Assembly: GCA_943737045.1 (NCBI GenBank)
Contig: CALSFV010000106.1
Span: 124,001-188,000 of the forward strand
Direction of reading: 5' to 3'
Source: Parapristionchus giblindavisi
Taxonomy: Eukaryota; Nematoda; Chromadorea; Rhabditida; Diplogasteridae
DNA length: 64,000 nt
The notes beneath the pieces are model-generated. The model ran no database searches. It had not been told where the DNA came from and saw only the letters and a program-made list of their open reading frames with translations. This document shows positions 1-11,090 of the stretch, in pieces; the first letter of the stretch is position 1, and each line of letters starts with the position of its first letter. The translations under genes were made by a program, and so were the position numbers.

Positions 1-2348
1 ACGCCCAGTCGAGAGCCAAGGTATCTTTGATCTTTTTTTTGTAGTTTGGTCTTTCATCGGCTAGTATAGTTTGATCTTTGATCTTTCCAGCGTTGCTGCC
101 TCATCGCCCGTTCGGGTGCTCTCCGTGGCTGATGATGATGATCAACAGTCCATTGGATCGATAACTCCTTCAAAGAGAGGTATTGTATTATTATTATTGT
201 TATTATTATATATTATTATTATTATTATTGTTATTATTTGTGTGTAAAAAAGACAAGAGAAAGACATAGTAGAAATAGTGTTGTTGTTATATGTTATAAT
301 GTTGTAACTGGGTCATATGATTTGGGAATTGAGAACTTAAATATAAATAGCGTTATGCAGGTATCTAAGGTTATTTATTCTTATTAGGTCGAGGAAGACC
401 ACCCAAGTCGGCTACGAAGAAGAAGGATGAGGTGGAGCCGGAGCCAGAGCCGGAGGTCCAAGCGCCTATCCCAGCTAGACGAAAGTCCACCGCTAGAACG
501 ACGACTACCCCTCGAGCGAGGTCGCTGAGCACGTCGGTGATGACGTCATCGGCTAAGAAGGTTAGAGAAGATGATAGAATGAATTGTTGGGTATCTTCAT
601 AGTGCATTTTTTTTCTGAATTGTGATGTGATACACTGATTTAGTCATTCACCTCATTCCATTCACAGTCTCATTCACTCATTTGCGTGGTCGCTTATATA
701 AGATTTTTTTTAAAACGAGATGAAGGTTAAGCAAAATCGTAGTGATCATACAACTGCGACTTGCCTAGAGTACTGGATGTAATAGCTCATTTATAATTAG
801 TTGTGTTCTATAATTTAATATTTTGTATTACAGCCATTGAAGAAGACTGAAATGATCGCCGAGGAGGATGAAGAGGATGACGACGACGCTATCGACCATA
901 TGGCTGCATTGCAAGCCGAATTGGCTAAGGTTTGGTCTTTGATCCGCGATGCTTGGCTGTCACGCGTTGCGGTTTTTATTTGATTGTGCATTGCTTACCG
1001 TAACGATGTTCCAGAAGAAGGCCGAGGCCCCGGCGAAGGCTGCAGCGGCTGCGAAACGACTGAAGAAGCTCCAGGATATGGTGGAAGGTACTGTATGAAG
1101 GGGTTACGGTAGTTGCGAATGGTTGGGTTACTGTAAATGGAATGCGAATAATTATCGTTGTCTTATGTACCAGTTATGTAGTCCTAAACTGCCGTTCACG
1201 GCAGTAGTATTCGTGTTTCATAGACTCTACATAGTGCATTTATGTAATTATTCTCTCTTCAGATATTGATATATTGTAAAATTTTAGGAATGAAATCGAT
1301 TCCCGAGGGAGCTACTGTTGAAGACGACGGACCTTCGACAAGTAGAGCGGTGAGGGCTTTTGCAGTTTATAGTTTGCTCTTAACAGTATGCGAAAATCAA
1401 TCAATAACTTCAAATCCATCAAAGTTTTGTCGATCAATCAATCAATAATCTTGTATTCAGAGCGCCCCGTCTGTTCGTAGCTCTGCCCGCAAACGGACAC
1501 AATCCGAGAATGTTTCATCGACACCAGCGAATACTCCCGCCAAGAAGAAGGGACGAGTAACTGAGGATACGGTATGTGGCATTGATTGATTGATTGTGAG
1601 GGATACTGTAGATAGTGTAGTCATTATCCATCTGAACAGTGAACAATGGTTCTTTTATTTGTTTATTAATAGTTCTGAAAGGTTCAGCTGCCGATTATCC
1701 GGTTTACCGTATTCATATTCAGTACTGTAACCCTGTAATTATCGATTTATCGATTTCAGGAATCGAATGGTGATCATGACGAGACCGTAGCTGATACATC
1801 CATGTTGAGAAGAAGCACGAGAAGGGCGGTGGTTGGTGAGTGATCTTTGATCTTTGATCTTTATTGATCTAAGCAAAACCATGGCTTGGTGCTGGATGCA
1901 CTCTGGTATTTTGCCACTTAAAGTCTACTTAAACTACGTCACAGACTTTAAGTAGACTTTAAGTAAACTTTAAGTGAAAGAACATTTGACGAAATGCATT
2001 ACAGTATACCACACCACTTTAAGTAGACTTACGTCTCACTTTAAGTTTACTTAAAGTCTACTTAAAGTGGGAAAGTTTAAGTAGACTTTAAGTGGCAAAA
2101 TACCAGAGCATATGTGTACTAATGGGGAGCCTAATTGTGCAAAGGATGTTTGTATTCAGGCTATGATTGAGCTTTAAGACAATGTGTTTCTTTGTTAAAA
2201 GTTGTTTGAAGCACATTATTACTTAATAGTTTTATTATTACAGTTATTTTAAATGCGTGCATGCATATCACTCCTGTACATTTATTTACTTATTAAATTA
2301 ATTTCAGAACAACGCACTCCTGCCAAGACTCCGTCCAAGAAGAAATGA
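1..2348 (+). CDS. AT-hook, Lys/Arg-rich chromatin-type protein (5' partial)
   Basis: Nine exons keep one frame: 1-20, 91-179, 388-560, 834-929, 1015-1087, 1288-1349, 1461-1571, 1760-1835 and 2308-2348 (TGA). The protein is cut by the left window edge. An AT-hook core KRGRGRPPK is assembled across the exon 2/3 junction; AT-hooks bind the minor groove of AT-rich DNA. It is followed by Glu-Pro repeats, a Ser/Thr/Arg-rich stretch, an acidic run (EEDEEDDDD) and a Lys/Ala helix-prone segment around KKAEAPAKAAAAAKRLKKL. The tail is basic and ends in SKKK. Composition and hook suggest a nuclear chromatin-associated protein. I do not recognise the ortholog, and no enzymatic domain is visible. The first and last introns contain TTTGATC repeats, and the last intron holds a MITE. 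Confidence is high for the exon chain and moderate for the role. Confidence 0.8.
1901..2108. mobile_element. MITE with perfect 35-bp terminal inverted repeats
   Basis: Positions 1901-1935 are the exact reverse complement of 2074-2108; the ends read CTCTGGTATTTTGCC. The 138-bp interior repeats the motif ACTTTAAGTAGACTT in both orientations, so most of the element can fold back. It sits in the last intron of the AT-hook gene. No clear target duplication is visible beyond a possible CA, so the superfamily cannot be assigned. Perfect ends suggest recent insertion or conversion. Confidence 0.85.
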
Positions 2349-3523
2349 TTGATTGATCTTTGATCTCACCCTTGCTATTATCTATTAATTACAGTATCCC
2401 TAAATTGATTTCACTGATATAACATTATGTACTCGAACAATATTTTCTTATTGATCGTATTAGAATTTCTATTGTATGTCGTCTTTTGCTAACTACTACT
2501 TCGCCCCATTTTTTTAGAATTCTTGTAGTGTTTTCGTTTTATTATCTATTGTACTATTCGCTCATTCCCTAGTTACAAGTAAACATTTGTGTATTCGTAT
2601 TGATTGTATTCAATTATTTATTGTATCCATCGATTGTACCTTTAATTGCTGTTCTGTTCCATAATTGTCTACTTTCAATCTTTTATGAAGTCTATCTATC
2701 ATGAATTGTTCTGTTCTTGAGTGGCAATGTACAGAGAAAGAGAGGGTGTACTGTATTGGTGAGGATATACTGTTAGCAGAGTAATACCGTAGTTTGTGTG
2801 CTGCATCATCAATTATAGATACACGAGAACCGTGGAAACGCTTGATGTCAAACCCGATACCTTCTGCGTGCGAACAGCAACATACAAACCAGTTATCGAT
2901 TACACTGAAGTCGATGTGATTTCAGGTCTGATCTTTGATCGCGCACGTGATCAAGGATCGTTGGTGTACTGTAGCTTACAGTTAATTCACGGTTGTTCCA
3001 CTTTTATGCGAAATCATTGGCATCCCATAATAATTTCGAAAGGACAATGTTAATTATTCAATAAGTACTATCGAAATCAATAAATTGTTTTTGAAACAAA
3101 ACCAACAATATGAGGAGCTTCGAGTTCAGAAATTAATCCTTAAGATATTTATTATCGAATATGAGATTGTAATTGAGTATGAAGGTGATATAATCATGCA
3201 ATAAATTACGCAGTATTATGATAGTTCACTGTCGGTTACCACAAAAATCTATTTTACACTAATGATTGAAAGGCAGTAGAATGAAAATGATTTGGGTGAT
3301 TGAGAATGATTTACTTTTTCGTAGATAAAGATTCATGGATAAATATCTCAATATTGGAATAGGATAAATGACTTTTCTTTAATTTGTTTATGCTTTAACG
3401 ATCCACTCTGCAACATTCTCCATTTCATTCCTCCCTTCTTCTCCCGTTGTCATCGGTTGCTTCAACTAGAGTTAGTTCTCCCACTATTAGCACCTTTTAA
3501 CTCCCGATCTTTCGAAATTTCAG
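2349..3523. other. Intergenic, AT-rich, between the AT-hook gene and the kinase
   Basis: The 3' flank of the AT-hook gene grades into AT-rich sequence. An 85-codon open frame at 2796-3053 has no recognisable motif and is probably chance. The last bases, TTTCGAAATTTCAG at 3510-3523, form an acceptor directly against the kinase ATG, as expected of a trans-splice site. Confidence 0.5.
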
Positions 3524-6431
3524 ATGAACAATGATGACTTCTTCAGTCTCGGACCTCCCAATCCGCCGGCGCCAAGTCTGTTTCCAGCTCCGGCTCCCGG
3601 TGCTCAGTCGCCCATAGCTCGAGAACAGCCTCCGCTCCCTCCGGTGATTGATCCGGCTCCATCACCCAACACTGGAGGTCTCAGACAAAATCCACCTGGA
3701 TCGAGTTCTATAAGCTCTGGTCCCGAGAAAGTAAACGATAAATCCTCAACACAGGAGAAAGAAAAGGAACATGATGCACTGTTAGAGGTACTGTCGGTGT
3801 TTAGGGTTACTGTAGATCAAAGATCGCGATAAGAAAAAGGCTAGATCAAAGATCAAAAGATCAAATAGTAATTTGTAGGAGTTGGACGATGTGGAGTGTT
3901 ACCATGGCAATATGCTGGAGGAGGATGTGAAGAATATTATGAACAAACATGGTGATTTCATCATTAGAACCATGAATAATGCAGACGGAACGAAGAAGGT
4001 TCGGAAGATAAAGATCAAAGATCATAAACCAAAGATAAAAGACCATATTTTCAGATTCTTTTAACTATTCTTTGGCAAAAAGAGATGCTTGATCTACCCA
4101 TCAAGATCATTCAATCTGATAACAAAAAGAAGAGCTCCTACTCCATTGATAGCACACGCACCTATTTAACTATCAAGGAACTGATCAAGTAGGGTTTGAC
4201 GAACCCGTAATCCATGGGGTTAACCAATCATAGGGTTAGACGAATCCGTAACACTACTCCAGATGCCCAGATTTGGATTGTAGCCTTTGAATAGATTTAG
4301 GGAATCAGAATGTTCAGAGAATACGGACAATCTAGTTTAGGGATTCGGAAGGCTAAACAATGGTTGCAGAGTGCCTGATCATTGATCTAATCCTACCCTG
4401 GCTCTGCCGAATTTTGAGACGATCTGGGCTTTTGGGGTAGTGCCCTTAACCATGGGGTTAAATCTTTAGCACTACAGGGCAACCCCGTAAAACCGAGTAT
4501 TTGCTTGAGGAATCATCAAATGATGTCTGAACCAGTGACTATTGGTCGTGGAAAACAAGTAATGTTACTCAATCCTGTGGCCAAACAATCGTGGGAACTT
4601 CGAAGCGATAATGTTACGTTGGTGAAGAAACTGGGCGAAGGCGCGTTCGGAGAGGTACGGTATTGATGCTGATTACGGTAGATATCACTTCGAGAGCCCA
4701 TTTTCGATGGTAAAGTAGTAATATATTACTGCAGGTATATTCTGGAAAGCTAAAGCTCCGTATGCAACGTTTCTGCAATGTGGCCATCAAAGTGGTGAGA
4801 GTTCTGATCTGATCTTTGATCTTTGAAACATTGATCTTTGATCTTTATAGATCAAACGTTGTGCTAACACTGACAAGGCTACACGTGAACTGCAGAAGGA
4901 GGCAGCTATAATGAGAAAGTTCAAGCACGTCAACATCGTTCGATTTTACGGCATGGTACAGTTTTGACCGTTGATATATGAACTTTGATCCTTGATCTTT
5001 GATCTTTAAACTTTGAACTTTGATCTTTAGGTCTTCGAACGTGAGAAGATTATGATTGTGATGGAATTGATCACCGGTGGTGGACTAGATAACTATTTGA
5101 AGAAGAACAAAGACAAGGTTCACTTTACCATCTTTTGATCATTGATCTTTGATCTTTGAACTTTGATCTCTTTAGATTGGTTCGGATGAACGTGGCACCT
5201 ACGCATATGATATCGCATCTGGACTCGCGTTTTTACACGCAGAAAATTGCATTCATCGGTTCTATTATATGATATAAGAAATTAAATAAATAATTATATT
5301 TCAGTGATATAGCCTGTCGTAACTGCCTCATTGATCTATACAGGAAGGTTGCTAAGGTAATCGATATTCCTTCAATCAATATAATGGCAATAAGGCAATA
5401 ATCAAATAATCAATCTGATAATCAAATGATTCATCAATAGGAAATTAATCAATAATTGCCATAGGTTTCCGACTTTGGATTGGCCAAACAAACAGACGAA
5501 TACAAGGTCACTCCTGAAGATAGACTTCCTGTTCGCTGGTATTCTTTAACTACCGTAATAAGAATAAGAACCATTTTCCATTCAGGACCGCGCCTGAAGT
5601 ATTCTCGACTGGAGTGTATACACGTGCGGCCGATATCTATGCATACGGTAGTCGATCGATTATCGATTGATTTATTTAATTATTGATTGGCTTCAGGTAT
5701 TCTGGTCTGGGAAATCTTCAACGATGCTGCAAATCCTTTCGGAGCACTCACTAACGCTCAAATCAAGGCTGGAATTCAGGTTTTGTTTTTTTTAATTCAA
5801 AATTTGTTTGTCTAGGTGCCCTCATCGTTTATTTTACCCACAGCCGAATATGCATCAACTGTTTGGGACTCCAACCAATTAGATCTTGAATCCGGACAAA
5901 GATGCTTCATCCGTATATCATATTTGATGTTCTTTCCATTCAGAAAGAGGACTTCCGTCCCGAATTCTCTACTACCACTCCCGCTGATGTCGTTTCGGTA
6001 TTCACACAATAATAATTTGTAACAATATTTAACCGTTTAAGGCTGTTTCAAAATGTTGGAAACAAGATCCGAAAGAACGTCCTGAATTGGCTGATCTGAC
6101 CAAGGGACCTCTAGTTAAATATAAAAGGACGTAAGTGCTCTTTGATGTTTGGAGTTTGATTTTTGATCTTTTACAGTATGCCACTGGATGAGAAGGCAAA
6201 GACTTCGGGACCTACAGCTGCGACTAAGAAAAGTCCTAAGAGTTCAGATAAAAAAGGTAAAAAGAAGCAAAATTAAATTGTAACAAATTGGTATTCTAGG
6301 ACAAAAGAAGAATCCAAAGTCTAAGGAGAGTTTAAGAGTGCGCAAGAATTCTAAGAATAGTAATGAAGTGAGTCTATCGATTGATTACAATACAATATAT
6401 CCATCGTGTTCTTAAGCAGAAGAAGAAGTAA
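3524..6431 (+). CDS. SH2-domain non-receptor tyrosine kinase, Fes/Fer-like, nematode short form
   Basis: Seventeen exons give 523 residues in one frame: 3524-3787, 3879-3998, 4055-4188, 4510-4654, 4735-4794, 4851-4955, 5031-5117, 5176-5258, 5305-5356, 5465-5538, 5586-5647, 5697-5779, 5944-5997, 6042-6130, 6177-6256, 6300-6367 and 6420-6431. Order: Pro-rich N-terminus (~1-88); SH2 (~90-185) starting CYHGNM with the phosphotyrosine-binding Arg in GDFIIRT; kinase (~200-470) with GEGAFGEV loop, VAIK lysine, catalytic HRDIACRNCL, SDFGLAK, activation-loop Tyr, LPVRWTAPEV and KCWKQDPKERP; Lys/Ser-rich tail. All catalytic residues are present, so it should be active. No F-BAR domain precedes the SH2, matching the expanded nematode SH2-kinase family, some members of which (spe-8 group) act in the male germline; a germline role here is inference. 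Weak points are acceptors TTGAG at 4509 and TTTAAG at 6041. A poly(A) signal AATAAA lies at 6494-6499. Confidence 0.9.
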
Positions 6432-6856
6432 TGTGAGCAGAGCTATGAAGCATGAGATCTGCCTCTATTCGTGACTTCATACTAACAATGCTAAATAAAC
6501 GACACCATGTCTGTGCCCTTGCTTGTGTTCACACTACAGTGTTTATCGATCACGTCAAATCACAACACTCTAATACGATGTTACATTTTTTATGAACAAT
6601 TTCAAACATTAAAAAAATTAACGGATTTTGTAGATTTTGCGGATTTCGAAACCGTCAATGCTACGTTTTTACGGATCCGTGAAATTTTCGTTTTACGCAA
6701 ATCCCTGATCCAGAAACATCGCATATCAGCACTGAAAAGTTGAAACATTCAATATGGTTCTAATCATAACTGAAGTTAATGGTCCGAATTGTCGAATACG
6801 AAGCCAGCACATTGTAATTCTTTATTCACCCCGCATTTCATAGATACATTCGATTA
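6432..6856. other. Convergent 3' flanks of the kinase and the small peptide gene
   Basis: This stretch holds the kinase 3' end with AATAAA at 6494. On the minus strand it holds the AATAAA of the small peptide gene (plus-strand TTTATT at 6821-6826), about 30 nt beyond that stop codon. Nothing else stands out. Confidence 0.5.
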
Positions 6857-7222
6857 TCATACACAGATTCCTTTTCTACAAGATCTATCAGGAGGACATT
6901 CACATTGTCTACAGTCTCCTCCGGCAACAGTCACGCACATACCGCCCGTGGGAGGAACATTGAAGGCTGACTGAAAATAAATTAATACGTTATATTTCAA
7001 AACAAAAGATGTACAACGACGATATATGAAAGTTAGAGGATTTCAACTAAATTTTTCAAAAAAAAGTTTAAAAAATTTGGTTTAAAGGTTTAGGCTTTAC
7101 AATTCAAATTTTTTATAGATGATAAATAATATAAAAAACATAACAAAAGAGTCACTGACCGCATAGTTCACAACCGTCGATAGTACGAAGACGAGAGCAA
7201 AGAGGAGAGCGAATAGACGCAT
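6857..7222 (-). CDS. Small secreted cysteine-rich peptide (58 aa, six Cys)
   Basis: Two minus-strand exons, 7160-7222 and 6857-6970, are joined in phase 0 by a GTCAGT donor and TTTTCAG acceptor. Exon 1 encodes MRLFALLFALVFVLSTVV..., a textbook signal peptide with a hydrophobic core and likely cleavage near Ala21. Exon 2 encodes a 37-residue mature peptide with spacing C-x7-C-x2-C-x-C-x5-C-x4-C, ending GICV-stop. An acceptor-like TTTCAG lies two bases before the ATG, and AATAAA lies about 30 nt after the stop. Six closely spaced cysteines after a signal peptide fit a disulfide-stabilised secreted peptide such as an antimicrobial or toxin-like fold, or a small epidermal or intestinal peptide. 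I cannot match it to a named family. The gene is easily missed because neither exon is long. Confidence 0.72.
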
Positions 7223-8675
7223 TCTGAAATTGATCAATAAATCAATAATCATTTATTTTTCCAATCCGAATAGATAATTTGGTAATGAAAGAATAGATCG
7301 ATAACATAGAAAAAGGTGAGTGGCACGTTGCTCAACAATGAAAGAAATGACTGTAATCATGGGAGTGAAGCATTTGCGTGACATAGAGTTGCTTCTATGG
7401 AAGCGATATCAACTATAAGAAATTATGGGAGCCGTCAGTCAAAAGGTATGAAAGATTGAGAAGGGAGAAATAGAGTGTGGTGAATGGAGGATTGTGACAC
7501 GGAAAAGCTTCAGATAAGTGCAAGATAAGGAAACGAGAGACGATGATGAGGCTTGTCAATTTTATTGTATAACTCTAACCCTCCGCTATTTGACTGAGAA
7601 AGGAGTGAGAGAGTTTGGCCAGAGGTTTATATAATTTGCTATATATCTAAAAAATGTGATGTCAAATGTAATTCAATGAGTGCGGGGAAATGAGGGGAAT
7701 TCACATCTACATATGAGAAACACTCGTATTCAAAATTTAAACAATACAAATAGTTATTCAAAGATGAGTTCAATCTCAAATCGATAAACTTTTTCATCTT
7801 ATGAAAAAGTCATCAATGAATAAAGAAAGTCCATTTGATCAAACTCTGTGGCGAATTAATGTTATGTAAATCCATGAAAATTTATCAATATTATGAAACA
7901 CAAACGTGAATGGTTGAATGAGCTGCTCGAAAGAAGACAATGACACGAGTGATAAGCGGGCTGTAACCTCTAGTGATACCATCTATAGATAACAGTGACC
8001 GAGTGTCAGCTGCCCCATCCGCCTTTCCTTGAAAGAAACGATAATCATGGATTGAATTTTTTTAGACTTCAGTAAATCGATAATAATGTTAGATATAAAA
8101 ATGCTTTTTCAATATGGATGTTGTGTTCCAGTTGCATGGTACTTGCATAGATAGATAATAATACAATATAATAATAATGAAAATCAAGATATAACTCAAT
8201 GACCGATGAATAGTTGAGAGGAAGCAAAATGATAGCTGTCATGACTCATGAAAGGCATCGTGAAAGGCATTATTATTATTATTGATGCTTACATGTGAAT
8301 CTTGAAGAAAGATTGTTTATCTGAAATGCCAGAACATTCACCATCGTTTATGTATTTCGTATCGATATATTTATCATTCTACATATGTTACCTGTGCATA
8401 TCAGGGATGGGCGGGTATTTAAGTCCGGGAAGACTTGATTTTTGTGAATTTTTGGCTCAAAATTCGGTCAGGCTTGGTACTTTGTAACGTTTTTTCGACC
8501 TATGTCGATTCGCACCGCTCGAATGGATTAGAAATTGTGAACAAGACCCACATGGTCCAAATCTTTCGCTTCAGCGCTATGTGGTGATAAGATAAAAATA
8601 TTACTGACATTACAATAAGGTATTATTGATACTATCTCGCAGTAAAAAAGAGGCCATTGCGGTCTTTGAACATGT
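7223..8675. other. Intergenic, AT-rich
   Basis: No convincing exon on either strand. On the peptide side, minus-strand TATATAAA-like sequence near 7627-7634 could belong to a promoter, but this is weak. Dispersed ATTATT runs occur near 8271-8283. Confidence 0.4.
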
Positions 8676-8757
8676 GGTGAGATGGCCGAGCGGTCTAAGG
8701 CGCTGGTTTAAGGCACCAGTCTCTTCGGAGGCGTGGGTTCGAATCCCACTCTCATCA
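8676..8757 (+). tRNA. tRNA-Leu (anticodon AAG)
   Basis: An 82-nt cloverleaf can be drawn. The acceptor GGTGAGA pairs with TCTCATC (one G-U) with discriminator A at 8757. The anticodon stem CTGGT/ACCAG (8703-8707/8715-8719) closes a loop with AAG at 8710-8712. A long class-II variable arm CTCTTCGGAG is present, as expected of Leu. The T arm GTGGG-TTCGAAT-CCCAC is perfect. A box (TGGCCGAGCGG) and B box (GGTTCGAATCC) promoters are intact and a T run follows. This is the only tRNA in the window that looks functional. Confidence 0.95.
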
Positions 8758-8957
8758 GAAGTTTTTGCCTTCTTGCCCACAACTTTTATCCACAGCCTTT
8801 TTGATCAATATCTCTTTTTTAAATACAGATAACATCAGCACCTCCTCCTACCCACCAAGGCGCCCAGAAGGGGAATTGGTCACATTATTTTTGTTCTCAG
8901 CCTTCACGAGCGATCGCCGTTTATTTTGCTGTGACTCCATAAGAAAGATGAAAAAAA

Positions 8958-9066
8958 TCTGAATTAACAAAACTTCTTTCCATGTCATACTGTTGTCTTT
9001 TACAGCGCCTATAATTGCAGAAGTACAAAAGTAAGTTTCACTCTGATAAGATCAATACGATTTATC
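8958..9066 (+). repeat. Left copy of a direct repeat flanking the 9-kb palindromic element
   Basis: About 100 bp (AAAACTTCTTTCCATG through AAGATCAATACGATTT) recurs in the same orientation at about 18326-18438, just beyond the other end of the large palindrome. A second shared motif, CTATC-TGTCGTA-ACCA, lies at 9093-9110 and 18290-18307. In order, the two sides look like units of one old tandem repeat into which the large element inserted. Confidence 0.7.
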
Positions 9067-9947
9067 ATATGCGAAATCTGTCTACGATTCCTATCGTGTC
9101 GTATACCACCTGACATAGCTGGAAATCTGCATAAATTTCATTTCTTCCCATGTTGAACAGCTACCACGTCGGCGGAGTAAATAATTATTATCTTTCGATA
9201 ATCTGTGCATTTTAGCTCTTAAAATTACAGTGTAGCCGAAAAGTCATGGGACACTTTTTCATTTTTAATAACTTTTGATCCAGGAAAGCGATCAAGGTAA
9301 TCTTTTGAGTCAATGAACAGAATTTATCAAGGGATACAGCCATGATGTGTTGGTGTAATTAAAATAGTTTACTGTTGTGTAGTGATGACGCTACCGAAGT
9401 ACACTTTTTTTAAAATTAATATTTCTTTAGTGAAAAGTCCTGTTCTTCTAAAACATTGTGAGAATGGAGACACCCACTAGGGCAGCACAGTCAGCAATTT
9501 CGGAATGGCTCTAACTCTGATTTTTTTGTGTTTGCAAATTTGACCCCCAAAATTTAAAACTCTGATTCTAGATATACTAACGACCCGTTCTAACAATAAG
9601 TGCGAAAATGATGACCATATCGTATTTTTTACCATATCGTATTGATATAGGAAACGAATGAAATCTCATTCATTAAAAAATGTTCTGCTGAATTCATCTT
9701 AGTTAGAGCGCGTACGCTTTTAAAAATTTGTGCCCCCCCTGTGCCTCTTTTGATGAAATCTCTTATTTTCAAAGCTCCTAAATATGTTTGAGATGTTCAC
9801 AAAAGTTATTATTCTATTGCTAAAGTTTTATCTTTGATCTTTGTATTTTGATCTTTAATTTTTCAAACAATAGGCAAAACATACTTAATAATGACGATGA
9901 AGAACGAAGAAAGTAGTTTCAAGCATGCACAATTGAATGATAAGTTA

Positions 9948-10315
9948 AAGAAGGGGACCCACGAGATTTGGAGTGCACTATTGACAAGAAGAACATGGGG
10001 CATAGGAAGTGGCATTATGTTCTCTATTAGATATGAGCGAATCGTTGTACAGATCGTGTAGCTCAGTGGTTAGTGGTTAGCGCTAGTAACCGCGCTACGT
10101 GGGTTCGATTCTCGTTTGCAATTTTCTTTATATGCATCCTTCAAATTCAAAAAAACTCGCGCCTTTCCCTGGGGCATGAATGAACTTTATGCTCGGATTA
10201 CGATATTCCTGTTCTCCTAAAATTTTAGAGAAAATTGTTTTTGTATACAGGGAGATGTGATCTACAGTTCTGCCTGGCCAATTTAGTAACGAAAAAACTC
10301 GTGGGTCCCCTTCTT
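9948..10315 (+). mobile_element. TIR element carrying a tRNA-like module, copy A
   Basis: Ends AAGAAGGGGACCCACGAG (9948-9965) and the exact reverse complement (10298-10315) are flanked by TA (9946-9947, 10316-10317). The uninterrupted right arm of the large palindrome has GATAAGATAAGACAAT at this point, so the insertion duplicated TA. The interior at about 10052-10122 resembles a tRNA: A-box-like TAGCTCAGTGGTTAG and B-box-like GGGTTCGATTC with an anticodon-arm-like hairpin TAGCGC...GCGCTA. Other copies: 31100-31465 (inverted) and 61981-62356 (degraded). There is no protein-coding potential, so it would be mobilised in trans. Confidence 0.85.
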
Positions 10316-11090
10316 TAAGACAATTTGCCTCTATGTCTGCAAAAATGACAATAGTATTGATTATAAGATAGGAAGTGGTTCCGTTTCATTGTTAGATCAG
10401 TGAAAGAGTGGCCAGACGATCAGACGAGATCGATGGGCAGAGACGCAGAGTCATCGCGCGCACTGAACCATATACCACCACTGTTGAGACGGGTGGCGGG
10501 AGGGGATAACTTCACTGAACAAAAAAATTTTTAAATTTTAAAATAATAATTTTGATAAAATAAAGATTCGAAATGGATCTAATAATTTTATTGGCACAGA
10601 TTTCATATGAAAAAGTCGAAATATCTGTGAAAGAAAATATCTGGAGCCCAGAAATAGATTTAGTTGATATAGTGAACAATTTATGTAGTACGCTCAAATT
10701 AATTCTTATAACCTGCTAAATGACTTTAATAAACACTTGCAATATCATCGCCAGCTAGACTACGTGCGAAAAAATCAGAATAATAATGATAATAAGTAAA
10801 TAATAATAAATTTATGCGTTACAAGGATAACGCAGATATAGTGAACAAATTATGTCGTGATGAATTACATAAAATAAGGTGCTACGACTTAGGTAGCAAA
10901 GAAATAACAAATAATTAATACATATCGAAAAAAAGACAAATTAATACTTTCTCGGGATGATCTAACAATTAATAGAGCTATAATTGCTAAATTTATTCCA
11001 ATTGAAAAAAATTCTATATCTTTATTCTATAACTCCAGTAATATCTCAATCAGATCTCAGTGACCGTGAACTTAAAATTGCAAATATTGT

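Noticed and set aside
2796..3053. 85-codon frame downstream of the AT-hook gene
   Set aside because: No motif, no adjacent splice partners and AT-rich flanks; probably chance.
5842..5879. Extra kinase exon (PNMHQLFGTPTN then stop)
   Set aside because: Using 5944-5997 instead keeps frame and gives the expected kinase sequence up to KCWKQDPKERP.
10052..10122. Functional tRNA gene
   Set aside because: A and B boxes are recognisable but the anticodon arm is over-long and the acceptor stem does not pair; the sequence is an internal part of a repeated TIR element.
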